The notes under the pieces are model-generated. The model did no database searches. It was not told the DNA's origin and was given only the letters and a program-made list of their open reading frames with translations. A stretch of 13,490 nucleotides of DNA from the NCBI GenBank assembly GCA_022425445.1, contig JAKMFM010000021.1, forward strand, positions 1-13,490. The letters are read 5' to 3'. A program made the position numbers and the translations under genes. The stretch is from Planktomarina sp. (lineage in GTDB: Bacteria; Pseudomonadota; Alphaproteobacteria; Rhodobacterales; Rhodobacteraceae). Positions 1 through 8,031 of this stretch are shown here, piece by piece (the stretch's first letter is position 1; the number at the start of each line of letters is the position of its first letter).

Positions 1-1241
1 TGCTCACCGATAAGGACGAAAACGGCGAATACGTCATCCCAAAGATCATCTACAGCGATGCCTATTCTTCGGAAATGGTGGCCTATGCGGATCTGATTTT
101 GCCAGACACAACCTATCTGGAGCGCCATGACTGCATTTCTTTGCTGGATCGGCCGATCTGCGAAGCGGGCGGTGCGGCCGACAGTATCCGCTGGCCGGTG
201 GTCGAGCCAGATCGCGATGTGCGTGGCTTTCAATCGGTTCTGGTCGATTTGGGCGCGCGCTTGGGGCTCAAGGGCTTTGTTAATGATGATGGATCTGCCA
301 AATACAAAGACTACGCAGATTACATCGTCAATCACGAGCGTCGCCCGGGTGTGGGACCGCTGATTGGGTTCCGCGGTGAGGCGGGCCAAGAGGAAGGGCG
401 CGGTGCGCCAAACCCTGATCAAATGCAAGCCTATATCGACAATGGCGGGTTTTATGAAATCCACGTGCCCGAAGGGGCCGAATATTACAAACCTTGGAAT
501 GCGGCCTATCAAGATTGGGCTTTGAAAATAGGCATTTATGATGCGCCGCAACCCTATATTTTTGACATATATTCCGAGCCCATGCGCCGCTTTCAATTGG
601 CTGCAGAGGGTCATGGCGAGCGGCAACCGCCGGAGCATCTGCGCGCGCAGATCAAACAGACGTTGGATCCGCTGCCAATGTGGTATGCGCCGTTTGAGGA
701 TGGCGCGGTAGATTTGGAAGAATTCCCCATCCATGCGCTGACCCAGCGTCCCATGGCGATGTATCATTCTTGGGGGACGCAAAACGCTTGGCTGCGGCAA
801 ATCCACGGGCAAAACCCGCTCTTTGTCCCGACCAAAATTTGGCAGGCCAATGGCTTTGCCGAGGGCGACTGGGCGCGGGTCACGTCGGCCCATGGCTCGA
901 TTATGGTGCCCGTGGCGCATATGGCAGCTCTGAATGAAAATACCGTTTGGACCTGGAACTCGATTGGCAAGCGCAAAGGCGCTTGGGCCTTGGATGAGGC
1001 AGCGCCTGAGGCAACCAAGGGCTTCCTGCTCAACCATCTGATCCACGAGCTGCAACCGCCCAAGGGCGACGGGCTACGGTGGTCCAATTCTGATCCGGTG
1101 ACGGGCCAAGCGGCCTGGTTTGATCTGCGGGTAAAAATCGAGAAGGCCGAAAGCCAATCCGAAAGCAGCCCCCGATTTGAGCCGATCACTTCCCCCGTGG
1201 GGACAGGGCCGAGAGAATTAGAATGGAAAGTAAGCAAATGA
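1..1241 (+). CDS. soeA: Sulfite dehydrogenase molybdopterin subunit SoeA, C-terminal part (5' end outside window)
   Basis: Catalytic subunit of a complex iron-sulfur molybdoenzyme. About 412 residues are visible; the frame is open to the left edge, so the N-terminal Fe4S4 and first molybdopterin domains lie outside. The visible part begins in the molybdopterin oxidoreductase fold (YADLILPDTTYLERHD, typical of the family) and ends with the molybdopterin dinucleotide-binding domain (roughly the last 190 residues, including MYHSWGTQNAWLRQIHGQNP and the GDWARV segment). The family holds DMSO, polysulfide and tetrathionate reductases and the cytoplasmic sulfite dehydrogenase SoeA. I choose SoeA because the following genes encode a SoeB-like four-cluster protein and a DmsC-type anchor in the order A-B-C, an arrangement known from roseobacters and purple sulfur bacteria. 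Known role: sulfite to sulfate in the cytoplasm, with electrons going to quinone. The family is certain; the substrate is inferred from the subunit set. Confidence 0.78.
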   Translation, partial: LTDKDENGEYVIPKIIYSDAYSSEMVAYADLILPDTTYLERHDCISLLDRPICEAGGAADSIRWPVVEPDRDVRGFQSVLVDLGARLGLKGFVNDDGSAKYKDYADYIVNHERRPGVGPLIGFRGEAGQEEGRGAPNPDQMQAYIDNGGFYEIHVPEGAEYYKPWNAAYQDWALKIGIYDAPQPYIFDIYSEPMRRFQLAAEGHGERQPPEHLRAQIKQTLDPLPMWYAPFEDGAVDLEEFPIHALTQRPMAMYHSWGTQNAWLRQIHGQNPLFVPTKIWQANGFAEGDWARVTSAHGSIMVPVAHMAALNENTVWTWNSIGKRKGAWALDEAAPEATKGFLLNHLIHELQPPKGDGLRWSNSDPVTGQAAWFDLRVKIEKAESQSESSPRFEPITSPVGTGPRELEWKVSK

Positions 1242-1357
1242 TGGGTGTGGCCAAACTCATCTCAGAAACGTTGGAACATATTCCGCGCGGTGTGGCTATA
1301 GCCAGAAAAGACGGCGCTTACCGGCACATATATTTAGCAAAACAGGGGCAACAGTAA
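1238..1357 (+). CDS. Possible small ORF (39 aa) between soeA and soeB
   Basis: A short frame starts at an ATG that overlaps the soeA stop (ATGA) and ends in TAA directly in front of the soeB ATG. It encodes 39 residues, or 44 from an in-frame ATG at 1223. GGAAAG at 1225-1230 is a plausible ribosome binding site for the 1238 start. The peptide is basic (RKDGAYRHIYLAKQ near the end), with no membrane segment or cysteine, and matches nothing I recognise. It is in the same frame as soeB, separated from it only by the stop codon. Several codons (ATA twice, AGA, TTA) are uncommon in the neighbouring genes, which argues against strong coding selection. It could instead be an untranslated spacer carrying the soeB ribosome binding site. 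Low confidence. Confidence 0.3.
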   Translation: MMGVAKLISETLEHIPRGVAIARKDGAYRHIYLAKQGQQ

Positions 1358-2107
1358 ATGACAACGCTTCCCAAAACCACCTCGGCTAAGAAGCTGGGCT
1401 TGGTCATTGACCTTGACACCTGCGTCGGCTGCCATGCCTGTGTGGTCAGCTGCAAAGGCTGGAACACTGAGAATTATGGTGCGCCCCTGTCAGATCAAGA
1501 TCCTTACGGATCTGATCCTTCGGGCACCTTCTTGAACCGTGTGCATTCCTATGAGGTGCAACCCGAGACGGGCCCGGCGCAGCTGATCCACTTCCCAAAA
1601 TCTTGCCTGCATTGCGAAGACGCGCCCTGCGTCACCGTTTGCCCCACCGGCGCGAGCTATAAGCGTGCAGAGGATGGGATTGTGCTGGTCAATGAGGATG
1701 CCTGCATTGGCTGCGGGCTTTGTGCTTGGGCCTGCCCTTATGGGGCGCGGGAGATGGATCAAGCGGCAGGTGTGATGAAGAAGTGCACGCTCTGTGTGGA
1801 CCGGATCTACAATGACAACCTGCCGGAAGAGGATCGGGTTCCGTCCTGTGTACGCACATGCCCATCCGGCGCGCGGCATTTTGGCGATTTGGGCGATGAT
1901 ACCTCCGAGGTGTCGCAATTGGTGGCGGCGCGTGGGGGCATGGATCTTATGCCTGAGCTGGGCACCAAGCCGGTGAACAAATACCTGCCGCCACGTCCGA
2001 AAGATGTGCCGGCCGATCTTGATATCTTGGCCCCCTATTTGGAGCCAGTTTCGGGCACTCAAAAAGGCTTCCTTGGGTGGCTCGACAAAGCTTTGGAGAA
2101 ACTCTGA
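1358..2107 (+). CDS. soeB: Sulfite dehydrogenase iron-sulfur subunit SoeB (4 x [4Fe-4S])
   Basis: Electron-transfer subunit of the molybdoenzyme, 249 residues, no signal peptide, therefore cytoplasmic. Sixteen cysteines fall in four ferredoxin-type groups: C22/25/28/32 (CVGCHACVVSC), C83/86/91/95 (CLHCEDAPCVTVC), C116/119/122/126 (CIGCGLCAWAC) and C143/146/164/168 (CTLC...CVRTC). This is the DmsB/PsrB/SoeB plan, which binds four [4Fe-4S] clusters that carry electrons between the molybdenum site and the membrane anchor. The N-terminal segment GLVIDLDTCVGCHACVVSCK agrees with SoeB-like proteins as I know them. The start follows AGGGG at about 1344-1348. The stop overlaps the soeC ATG by one base (TGATG), which indicates translational coupling. 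The family is certain; the name rests on the operon. Confidence 0.85.
   Translation: MTTLPKTTSAKKLGLVIDLDTCVGCHACVVSCKGWNTENYGAPLSDQDPYGSDPSGTFLNRVHSYEVQPETGPAQLIHFPKSCLHCEDAPCVTVCPTGASYKRAEDGIVLVNEDACIGCGLCAWACPYGAREMDQAAGVMKKCTLCVDRIYNDNLPEEDRVPSCVRTCPSGARHFGDLGDDTSEVSQLVAARGGMDLMPELGTKPVNKYLPPRPKDVPADLDILAPYLEPVSGTQKGFLGWLDKALEKL
2095..2098 (+). promoter_or_regulatory. Ribosome binding site of soeC
   Basis: GGAG eight bases before the ATG at 2107. It supports the coupled start over the upstream in-frame ATG at 2077. Confidence 0.6.
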
Positions 2108-2979
2108 TGCATCCTGCTGGTTCTGTAATACTTTTCACTGTCGCATCGGGTTTGGGCTTTGGCATGCTGACCTGGCTGGGGCTTGGTCTGCCAGATGCGC
2201 GCGGCTGGGCGGCGTTTTTCCACTATGCTGTGGCCTTTGCGTTGGCGGGGGGTGGGCTTTTGGCCTCGACCTTCCATTTGGGAAATCCACAGAGGTTCTT
2301 GAAGGCCTTCTCGCAATGGCGCAGCAGCTGGTTGAGCCGTGAGGGCTGTTTGGCGGTCGCGTGTTTGCTGGTCATGGGTGTCTTTGCCCTCGGGACTGTG
2401 TTTTACAATACTGCATGGCAGCCTTTGGGCTATATTGGCGCGGCTTTATCAATCTTGACGGTTTTTGCCACCTCGATGATCTACGCACAGCTGAAGACCG
2501 TGCCACGTTGGAACCATTGGAGCACTCCCGTGCTGTTTTTGGCTTTGTCGCTGGGTGGCGGTGGATTGCTTGCCGGTCAAGTGGGTCTCGCCATCGGGCT
2601 TTTGTGTTTGGCGGGCGCTCTGCAGCTGTTCGCTTGGCTGTCTGGTGATGGACGGTTTCACGAGCGGGGCACGGATGTTGGCACGGCAACCGGCCTTGGT
2701 GCGCGCGGTATCGTGCGCGCCTTCGAGCCGCCCCACACGGGCAATAACTATCTGCTGAAAGAGATGGTGCATCAGGTCGGTCGAAAGCATGCGGTGAAAT
2801 TGCGTGTGATTGCTTTTGCTCTGATGATTGTTGCGCCCTTAGTGTTGTTGATGATTTCGAGCAGTGTGCTCGTGATTTGTTTGGCTGTGGCTTGCCATGC
2901 GCTGGGAACCTTTGCACAGCGTTGGTTGTTCTTTGCTGAGGCCGAGCATGTTGTGGGGCTTTACTATGGCAAGCGCTGA
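2107..2979 (+). CDS. soeC: Sulfite dehydrogenase membrane anchor SoeC (DmsC family)
   Basis: Integral membrane subunit of 290 residues that would anchor SoeAB and pass electrons to the quinone pool. It has about eight hydrophobic segments (roughly 6-27, 34-54, 80-100, 107-125, 138-157, 158-178, and two between 238 and 285). The loop after segment 2 carries FHLGNPQRFLKA and then SSWLSRE, the DmsC-type signature. I take the ATG at 2107, which overlaps the soeB stop, rather than an in-frame ATG at 2077 inside soeB: GGAG at 2095-2098 lies eight bases ahead and the protein then starts directly before its first membrane helix. A terminator follows at 3010, so this is the last gene of the operon. 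Confidence 0.82.
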   Translation: MHPAGSVILFTVASGLGFGMLTWLGLGLPDARGWAAFFHYAVAFALAGGGLLASTFHLGNPQRFLKAFSQWRSSWLSREGCLAVACLLVMGVFALGTVFYNTAWQPLGYIGAALSILTVFATSMIYAQLKTVPRWNHWSTPVLFLALSLGGGGLLAGQVGLAIGLLCLAGALQLFAWLSGDGRFHERGTDVGTATGLGARGIVRAFEPPHTGNNYLLKEMVHQVGRKHAVKLRVIAFALMIVAPLVLLMISSSVLVICLAVACHALGTFAQRWLFFAEAEHVVGLYYGKR

Positions 2980-3009
2980 GTATTCGGCGAGTCCAAAACC
3001 TTGCATAAA

Positions 3010-3042
3010 GGTGGGAGGTGGTTGTATACCCCCGCCTTTTTT
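3010..3042 (+). terminator. Rho-independent terminator after soeC
   Basis: GGTGGG (3010-3015) pairs with CCCGCC (3031-3036, one G-T pair). After a one-base bulge, the inner GGT/ACC extends the stem around an eight-base loop. Six T follow directly (3037-3042). It lies 30 bases past the soeC stop, in the gap between the convergent soeC and tdk, and the T-run makes it work in the soe direction. Confidence 0.75.
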
Positions 3043-3089
3043 GAGAAACGGGGGCCGGCGAGCGGCTAGATCCTGGAGATGACAATGCC

Positions 3090-3692
3090 TTAGATTGGAA
3101 GTTGAGGAGACTCGTCGTCGGCCACTGCGGCGCGGTAATGTTTGCGGCAGAGCGATAGATAGGTTTCATTGCCACCAATCTGCACTTGATCTCCGGAGGT
3201 GACGGCTTTGCCAGTGCTGTCAAATCGCACCACCATCGTCGCCTTTTTGCCGCAGTGGCAGATGGTTCGCACCTCACGCATTTCATCGGCCAGGGCCAAG
3301 AGCGCGGCGGATCCTGGAAACAGCTCTCCCATAAAATCTACCCTTAGACCATAGCACATGACGGGCAATCCGAGGTCATCTACCACGCGGGCCAGGGCCC
3401 AAACTTGATCCTTGGTCAAAAACTGCGCCTCATCAATAAAGGCGCAGGCGACGGGTCCTTGTGCCAGCCGCGTTTTTATCTTCTCAAACAGGTCATCATG
3501 GGGTGAAAATGTGTCTGCTTCTTCGCCAATGCCGATGCGGGAGGCGATTTTGCCCTGTCCGGCCCGAGTGTCCATTTGGGCCGTGAGCAGATAGGTCTGC
3601 ATGCCACGCTCTTTGTAGTTATGCGACGCCTGAAGCAGCAAGGTCGATTTGCCGGCGTTCATTGTCGAGTAGTTGAAATAGAGCTTAGCCAT
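3090..3692 (-). CDS. tdk: Thymidine kinase (type II)
   Basis: Phosphorylates thymidine (and deoxyuridine) with ATP in the dTMP salvage pathway; cytosolic. The protein has 200 residues, close to the 205 of E. coli Tdk, and resembles it along its whole length. Visible parts: P-loop STMNAGKST (residues 9-17), the FIDEAQFL segment (85-92) with the Mg/base residues D87 and E88, the lasso and zinc region with C145 and C147 (CHCGKK), and C182 and H185 (CRKH) completing the probable zinc site. IGGNETY (172-178) is the thymidine-binding loop region. The gene stands alone, convergent with soeC and divergent from arsH (131 bases between starts). Its ribosome binding site is weak. Confidence 0.95.
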   Translation of the reverse strand: MAKLYFNYSTMNAGKSTLLLQASHNYKERGMQTYLLTAQMDTRAGQGKIASRIGIGEEADTFSPHDDLFEKIKTRLAQGPVACAFIDEAQFLTKDQVWALARVVDDLGLPVMCYGLRVDFMGELFPGSAALLALADEMREVRTICHCGKKATMVVRFDSTGKAVTSGDQVQIGGNETYLSLCRKHYRAAVADDESPQLPI

Positions 3693-3823
3693 ATGGATGT
3701 GTGCCCCGAGCGCGGAGACGATGCAAGAGGGTCGGGGGCGTGTCCATGGGGCGGCAATTGTGGCTTTCGCGGTACCTTTAATGGTGCTAACTGCGCGCTA
3801 TACATTGGCCGGAGGAGGGTTAA

Positions 3824-4540
3824 ATGTCCCAAATTGAAGTTCCGCTTTATGATCCCAACATGCTGCGCCCAATTGATTTTTCGGCTTTGGCTGGCCCGGA
3901 AGATGATGGGCATGCGCCACGTATTTTGCTGCTATATGGATCGCTCAGGCCGCAAAGCTATTCGCGGTCGGTGGCCCAAGAGGGTGCGCGGGTTCTGCGG
4001 GCCTTGGGTTGCGAAACCAAATTTTTTGATCCCACTGGCTTGCCGTTACCCGATGGGGCGCCCGACAGTCATCCGAAGGTGCAAGAGCTGCGTGAATTGG
4101 CGCTGTGGAGTGAGGGTATGGTTTGGTCCAGTCCTGAGCGGCACGGGGCGATGACTGGGGTTTTGAAAAATCAAATTGATTGGATCCCACTGTCTGCCAT
4201 TGGTGGGGTGCGTCCTACCCAAGGGAAGACCCTTGCTCTGATGCAGGTTTCTGGTGGATCGCAATCGTTCAACTCGGTCAATCAAATGCGGATCCTGGGG
4301 CGTTGGATGCGGATGATCACGATTCCAAATCAAAGCTCTTTGCCAAAGGCATGGCTCGAGTTCGAAAATGGACGGATGAAGCCATCGTCCTTTTACAATC
4401 GGGTTGTGGATGTGATGGAGGAGCTGGCGCGTTTCACCATAATGACGCGTGGGCGCAAAGAAATGCTGGTGGATCGCTATTCAGAACGCGTCGAAACTGC
4501 TGAAGAGCTGCACAAACGCGTCTCACTGACAGACATCTAA
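3824..4540 (+). CDS. arsH: ArsH, NADPH-dependent FMN reductase / organoarsenical oxidase
   Basis: Flavoprotein of the NADPH-dependent FMN reductase superfamily, 238 residues. Family markers are the FMN phosphate loop YGSLRPQSYSR (38-48) and SPERHGAMTG (103-112), both characteristic of ArsH, together with the N-terminal extension seen in this family. Characterised ArsH proteins oxidise trivalent methylated or aromatic arsenicals to the less toxic pentavalent forms, and also reduce quinones, chromate or azo dyes with NADPH. A strong ribosome binding site (GGAGGAGG, 3811-3818) sits five bases before the ATG. No arsR, arsB/acr3 or arsC is in the window, so this is an orphan arsH. It may be controlled elsewhere or serve general redox defence. 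Confidence 0.9.
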   Translation: MSQIEVPLYDPNMLRPIDFSALAGPEDDGHAPRILLLYGSLRPQSYSRSVAQEGARVLRALGCETKFFDPTGLPLPDGAPDSHPKVQELRELALWSEGMVWSSPERHGAMTGVLKNQIDWIPLSAIGGVRPTQGKTLALMQVSGGSQSFNSVNQMRILGRWMRMITIPNQSSLPKAWLEFENGRMKPSSFYNRVVDVMEELARFTIMTRGRKEMLVDRYSERVETAEELHKRVSLTDI

Positions 4541-4548
4541 ATTGGCCT

Positions 4549-4586
4549 GGCCCATCCCCAAACGGTGACGCTGCGGGGATGGGGCC
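4549..4586. terminator. Hairpin between convergent arsH and carB
   Basis: GGCCCATCCCC (4549-4559) pairs with GGGGATGGGGCC (4575-4586), an 11-pair GC-rich stem with one bulged G and a 15-base loop. It lies in the 55-base gap between the arsH and carB stop codons. There is no clear T-run on the + side and only a short AATTT on the - side, so it may act as a bidirectional terminator or as a 3'-end stabiliser for both transcripts. Confidence 0.6.
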
Positions 4587-4595
4587 GGTCTGCAG

Positions 4596-7500
4596 TTACA
4601 GCTGCAGTGCTTTCACACCCACATCGCCCTCTGCATGGGCTTTGATGGCGAAGGCGGCGGCATGGCTGCCGGCCAGGGTGGTAAAATATGGTATTTTATC
4701 CATCAAGGCCGCCGCCCGCATGCTGCGGCTATCATCTACCGCCTGTGCACCTTCGGTGGTGTTCAATATAAGGGCGATATCGCCATCTTTGATCTGATCG
4801 ACGATATTTGGGCGGCCTTCATAGACCTTGTTCACCACGGTGCTGTGAATGCCGGACGCAGCGAGGAATTCCGCGGTTCCTGAGGTGGCGGTCAGGCTGA
4901 GGCCCATTTCCACCAAACAGGTTGCGGCCTCGAGTAACATCGGTCCCTTGTCATCATCTTTGATCGACAGGAAGACTTTGCCAGTGGTCGGCAATTGCGT
5001 GCCCGCGCCCAATTGTGCCTTGTAAAAGGCGCGATGGAACTTGCTGTCAAAGCCCATGACCTCGCCCGTGGAACGCATTTCAGGCCCAAGCAGCGTATCA
5101 ACGCCTGGGAAGCGTGCGAAGGGTAGGACAGCCTCTTTCACCGCGAAGCCTTTTATGCTGGCTGGGTCCACGAGGTCAAAATTACTCAAGGGTTCACCGG
5201 CCATAATTCTGGCAGCAATGGCTGCAATCGGGCTGCGCACGGCTTTGGCCACGAAGGGTACTGTGCGGCTGGCGCGCGGGTTGACTTCGATCAGGTAAAT
5301 CTCGCCATCTTTGACGGCGAATTGCACATTCATCAATCCGACAACATTCAACGCCAGCGCCAAGGCTTCGGTTTGCTGTTTCAATTGGTCGATGATGTCT
5401 TGCGACAAAGAGTAGGGCGGCAAAGAACAGGCGCTGTCACCCGAATGCACGCCGGCCTCTTCGATATGCTGCATAATCCCAGCAACATGCACATGCGTGC
5501 CGTCGCAAAGCGCGTCCACGTCAATTTCAACTGCGCCAGAGAGGTAGCTGTCGAGGAGCACGGGGCTATCGCCCGAAACCACAACAGCTTCGGAAATATA
5601 ACGTTCAAGATTGGCTTGGTCGCGGACAATTTCCATCGCGCGGCCGCCCAAGACGTAAGACGGGCGAATAACCAGTGGGAAACCGATCTCACTCGCTATC
5701 GCCAAGGCTTCAGCGTCAGAATGGGCAATGCCATTCTTGGGTTGTTTGAGCTTGAGCGTATTCACCAGATCCTGGAACCGCTCGCGGTCTTCGGCCAGGT
5801 CGATGGCATCGGGAGTGGTGCCCAAGATTGGGATGCCTGCGTCCGCGAGGGCGTTGGCCAGTTTCAGGGGCGTTTGCCCACCGAACTGCACAATCACACC
5901 ATGCAGCGTTCCGTTCTCTTGCTCGACCCGCAGGATTTCCATCACATGCTCATAGGTCAAAGGCTCAAAATACAGGCGGTCTGAGGTATCGTAATCTGTG
6001 CTCACCGTTTCAGGGTTGCAGTTGACCATAATGGTCTCATAGCCCTGCTCTGTGAGGGAATAGCAGGCGTGGCAGCAGCAATAGTCAAACTCAATCCCTT
6101 GACCGATCCGGTTTGGCCCGCCGCCGAGAATAACCACTTTCTTGCGGTCAGATGGCCGTGCTTCACATTCGATTGAGCCCATCGCCGGAGCTTCATAGGT
6201 GGAATACATATAGGGGGTTTGTGCTTCAAATTCGGCCGCGCAGGTGTCGATCCGCTTGAAGGACGCAACAACGCCGAGCGATTGCCGCGCGTCGCGGATA
6301 TCAGTCTCGGTGCGGCCGGTCAAAATAGCCAGACGGCCATCGGTGAAGCCCATCATTTTAATGCGGCGCAACCCCTGTTCATCTTGGGGCAGACCTTCGG
6401 CCTTGATGACTGTTTCCATCTCTATGATTTCACGAATACGCGCCAAGAACCAAGGATCAAAGCGGGTAATACTGTGCAACTCATCATCGGAAAACCCGAA
6501 GCGCATCGCATGAGCAATGACCCGCATCCGGTCTGGCGATTGGATCGCGAGCTCGCGGGTCAGCGCCTTGTCGATCGCCATTTGCGCTTCAGGGCTTTGA
6601 CCCACTAAGATCCCGTCCCGCAGGACCAAGTCATCGGCACTGGGTATGCCGTCAATCTCGACCTCATCAAAACCTGTGAGACCTGTTTCCATCGAGGCCA
6701 GCGCCTTTTGCACCGATTCGTGAAAACTACGGCCGATGGCCATGGCCTCGCCAACAGATTTCATCGCCGTCGAGAGCACTGCTTGAGATCCTGGGAATTT
6801 TTCGAATGCGAAGCGTGGGATTTTGGTGACGACGTAATCGATGGAGGGCTCAAAGCTGGCTGGGGTCACTTTGGTGATGTCATTGTCCAACTCATCCAAC
6901 GTATAGCCAACCGCCAATTTTGCTGCGACTTTTGCGATTGGAAATCCAGTTGCCTTGGAGGCGAGCGCTGATGAGCGTGAGACACGCGGATTCATCTCGA
7001 TGACCACCATCCGGCCGTCTTCTGGGTTCACAGCCCATTGCACGTTCGAGCCACCGGTCTCTACGCCAATCTCGCGCAGAACGGCAATGCTGGCATTGCG
7101 CATGATTTGGTATTCTTTATCGGTTAACGTCAGGGCCGGGGCGACCGTGATGCTGTCGCCTGTATGCACGCCCATAGGATCGACATTCTCGATAGAGCAG
7201 ACGATGATTGCGTTGTTCGCGGTGTCGCGCACCACTTCCATTTCATATTCTTTCCAGCCCAAAAGGCTCTCATCAATCAAGATTTGACTGACGGGGGAAG
7301 CGTCCAAGCCGGTTTTGCAAAAATGCTCATAATCTTCTCGGTTATACGCCACGCCGCCGCCCGTACCGCCCAAAGTGAACGCAGGGCGAATAATTGCGGG
7401 GAGACCGATGTCATCGAGGGCGGCCATACATTCTTCCATCGTCTCAGCAATCGTGGCACGCGGGTTTTCAAGGCCAAGCCGATCCATGGCTTCACGGAAG

Positions 7501-7892
7501 AGTTTGCGGTCTTCGGCCATTTCAATCGCTGGGCGCTTGGCGCCGATCATCTCTACGCCAAACTTGTCCAAAACGCCCATTTCCTCAAGCGCGAGCGAGG
7601 TGTTCAGGCCGGTCTGTCCGCCCATAGTGGGCAGCAGCGCATCGGGACGCTCAATCTCTATGATCTTGGCCACAGTCTCAGGTGTGATAGGCTCGATATA
7701 AGTAGCATCGGCCATATCTGGATCGGTCATGATGGTGGCTGGATTTGAATTGACCAAAATCACTCGGTAGCCTTCTTCGCGCAAAGCCTTGCAGGCCTGG
7801 GCGCCGGAGTAATCGAACTCACAGGCTTGACCGATCACAATGGGACCCGCCCCGATAATCATAATGGATTTTATGTCAGTTCTCTTCGGCAT
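4596..7892 (-). CDS. carB: Carbamoyl-phosphate synthase large subunit
   Basis: Makes carbamoyl phosphate from bicarbonate, ammonia (channelled from the CarA glutaminase) and two ATP, for pyrimidine and arginine synthesis. It has 1098 residues; E. coli CarB has 1073. Two homologous ATP-grasp halves are visible. The first begins MIIGAGPIVIGQACEFDYSG (11-30). The second begins near residue 580 with VVILGGGPNRIGQGIEFDY. The last ~130 residues (from about TGKVFLSIKDDD) form the MGS-like allosteric domain. I start at the ATG at 7892 (MPKRTDIKSI), the usual CarB N-terminus with AAGGA ahead of it. The frame stays open to an ATG at 8012, but those 40 extra residues cover the promoter region and are not conserved in CarB proteins I know. 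carA is not adjacent. The gene is convergent with arsH. Confidence 0.97.
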   Translation of the reverse strand: MPKRTDIKSIMIIGAGPIVIGQACEFDYSGAQACKALREEGYRVILVNSNPATIMTDPDMADATYIEPITPETVAKIIEIERPDALLPTMGGQTGLNTSLALEEMGVLDKFGVEMIGAKRPAIEMAEDRKLFREAMDRLGLENPRATIAETMEECMAALDDIGLPAIIRPAFTLGGTGGGVAYNREDYEHFCKTGLDASPVSQILIDESLLGWKEYEMEVVRDTANNAIIVCSIENVDPMGVHTGDSITVAPALTLTDKEYQIMRNASIAVLREIGVETGGSNVQWAVNPEDGRMVVIEMNPRVSRSSALASKATGFPIAKVAAKLAVGYTLDELDNDITKVTPASFEPSIDYVVTKIPRFAFEKFPGSQAVLSTAMKSVGEAMAIGRSFHESVQKALASMETGLTGFDEVEIDGIPSADDLVLRDGILVGQSPEAQMAIDKALTRELAIQSPDRMRVIAHAMRFGFSDDELHSITRFDPWFLARIREIIEMETVIKAEGLPQDEQGLRRIKMMGFTDGRLAILTGRTETDIRDARQSLGVVASFKRIDTCAAEFEAQTPYMYSTYEAPAMGSIECEARPSDRKKVVILGGGPNRIGQGIEFDYCCCHACYSLTEQGYETIMVNCNPETVSTDYDTSDRLYFEPLTYEHVMEILRVEQENGTLHGVIVQFGGQTPLKLANALADAGIPILGTTPDAIDLAEDRERFQDLVNTLKLKQPKNGIAHSDAEALAIASEIGFPLVIRPSYVLGGRAMEIVRDQANLERYISEAVVVSGDSPVLLDSYLSGAVEIDVDALCDGTHVHVAGIMQHIEEAGVHSGDSACSLPPYSLSQDIIDQLKQQTEALALALNVVGLMNVQFAVKDGEIYLIEVNPRASRTVPFVAKAVRSPIAAIAARIMAGEPLSNFDLVDPASIKGFAVKEAVLPFARFPGVDTLLGPEMRSTGEVMGFDSKFHRAFYKAQLGAGTQLPTTGKVFLSIKDDDKGPMLLEAATCLVEMGLSLTATSGTAEFLAASGIHSTVVNKVYEGRPNIVDQIKDGDIALILNTTEGAQAVDDSRSMRAAALMDKIPYFTTLAGSHAAAFAIKAHAEGDVGVKALQL

Positions 7893-7899
7893 GAATCTA

Positions 7900-7904
7900 T
7901 CCTT
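7900..7904 (-). promoter_or_regulatory. Ribosome binding site of carB
   Basis: AAGGA on the minus strand, seven bases before the ATG at 7892. It decides for the 1098-residue start over the longer frame. Confidence 0.7.
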
Positions 7905-7929
7905 CAGTGTCGGGCGCAAACTGTCCTGC

Positions 7930-7957
7930 CTTATAGGGAAGGAGGTCTTGGGTGCAA
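7930..7957 (-). promoter_or_regulatory. Candidate sigma-70-type promoter of carB
   Basis: On the minus strand, TTGCAC (-35, 7952-7957) and TATAAG (-10, 7930-7935) are separated by 16 bases. Transcription would start about 30 bases before the carB ATG. This gives carB its own promoter in the 139-base gap behind the lrp-type gene. Judged by eye only. Confidence 0.5.
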
Positions 7958-8007
7958 GGGGCTTTGTGATATTCAAGTCCAGTTTGCGGCGCCCAAATTT
8001 CAAGACG

Positions 8008-8026
8008 GGCACGGTTCCATCGTGCC
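8008..8026 (-). terminator. Possible hairpin behind the Lrp-type gene
   Basis: GGCACG (8008-8013) pairs perfectly with CGTGCC (8021-8026) around a seven-base loop, five bases past the stop of the regulator gene. On the minus strand it is followed by CGTCTTGAAATTT, not a proper T-run, so it is a weak terminator candidate. It would separate this transcript from carB. Confidence 0.35.
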
Positions 8027-8031
8027 GCAGC

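Noticed and set aside
2372..3286. 304-codon open frame on the minus strand across soeC and the tdk 3' end
   Set aside because: It covers two well-supported genes and a terminator, and the composition (Arg/Ser/Pro/Thr rich) is typical of antisense shadow frames.
3693..3823. Promoter for arsH or tdk in the divergent spacer
   Set aside because: TATACA at 3799-3804 could be a -10 box, but no fitting -35 box lies at the right distance, it would start transcription almost inside the ribosome binding site, and nothing convincing was seen for tdk.
3576..4154. 192-codon + frame covering the tdk start, the tdk-arsH spacer and part of arsH
   Set aside because: Low-complexity Arg/Cys/Trp-rich product in the wrong frame relative to arsH; it contradicts two clear genes.
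5322..5984. 220-codon open frame on the + strand inside carB
   Set aside because: It is antisense to a fully conserved carB, with no plausible ribosome binding site and no recognisable domain; a shadow of codon bias, like other long + frames at 6219-6608 and 7164-7748.
7893..8012. Extension of carB to an upstream ATG at 8012
   Set aside because: The 40 extra residues are not part of CarB, overlap the candidate promoter and ribosome binding site, and the ATG at 7892 gives the normal N-terminus.
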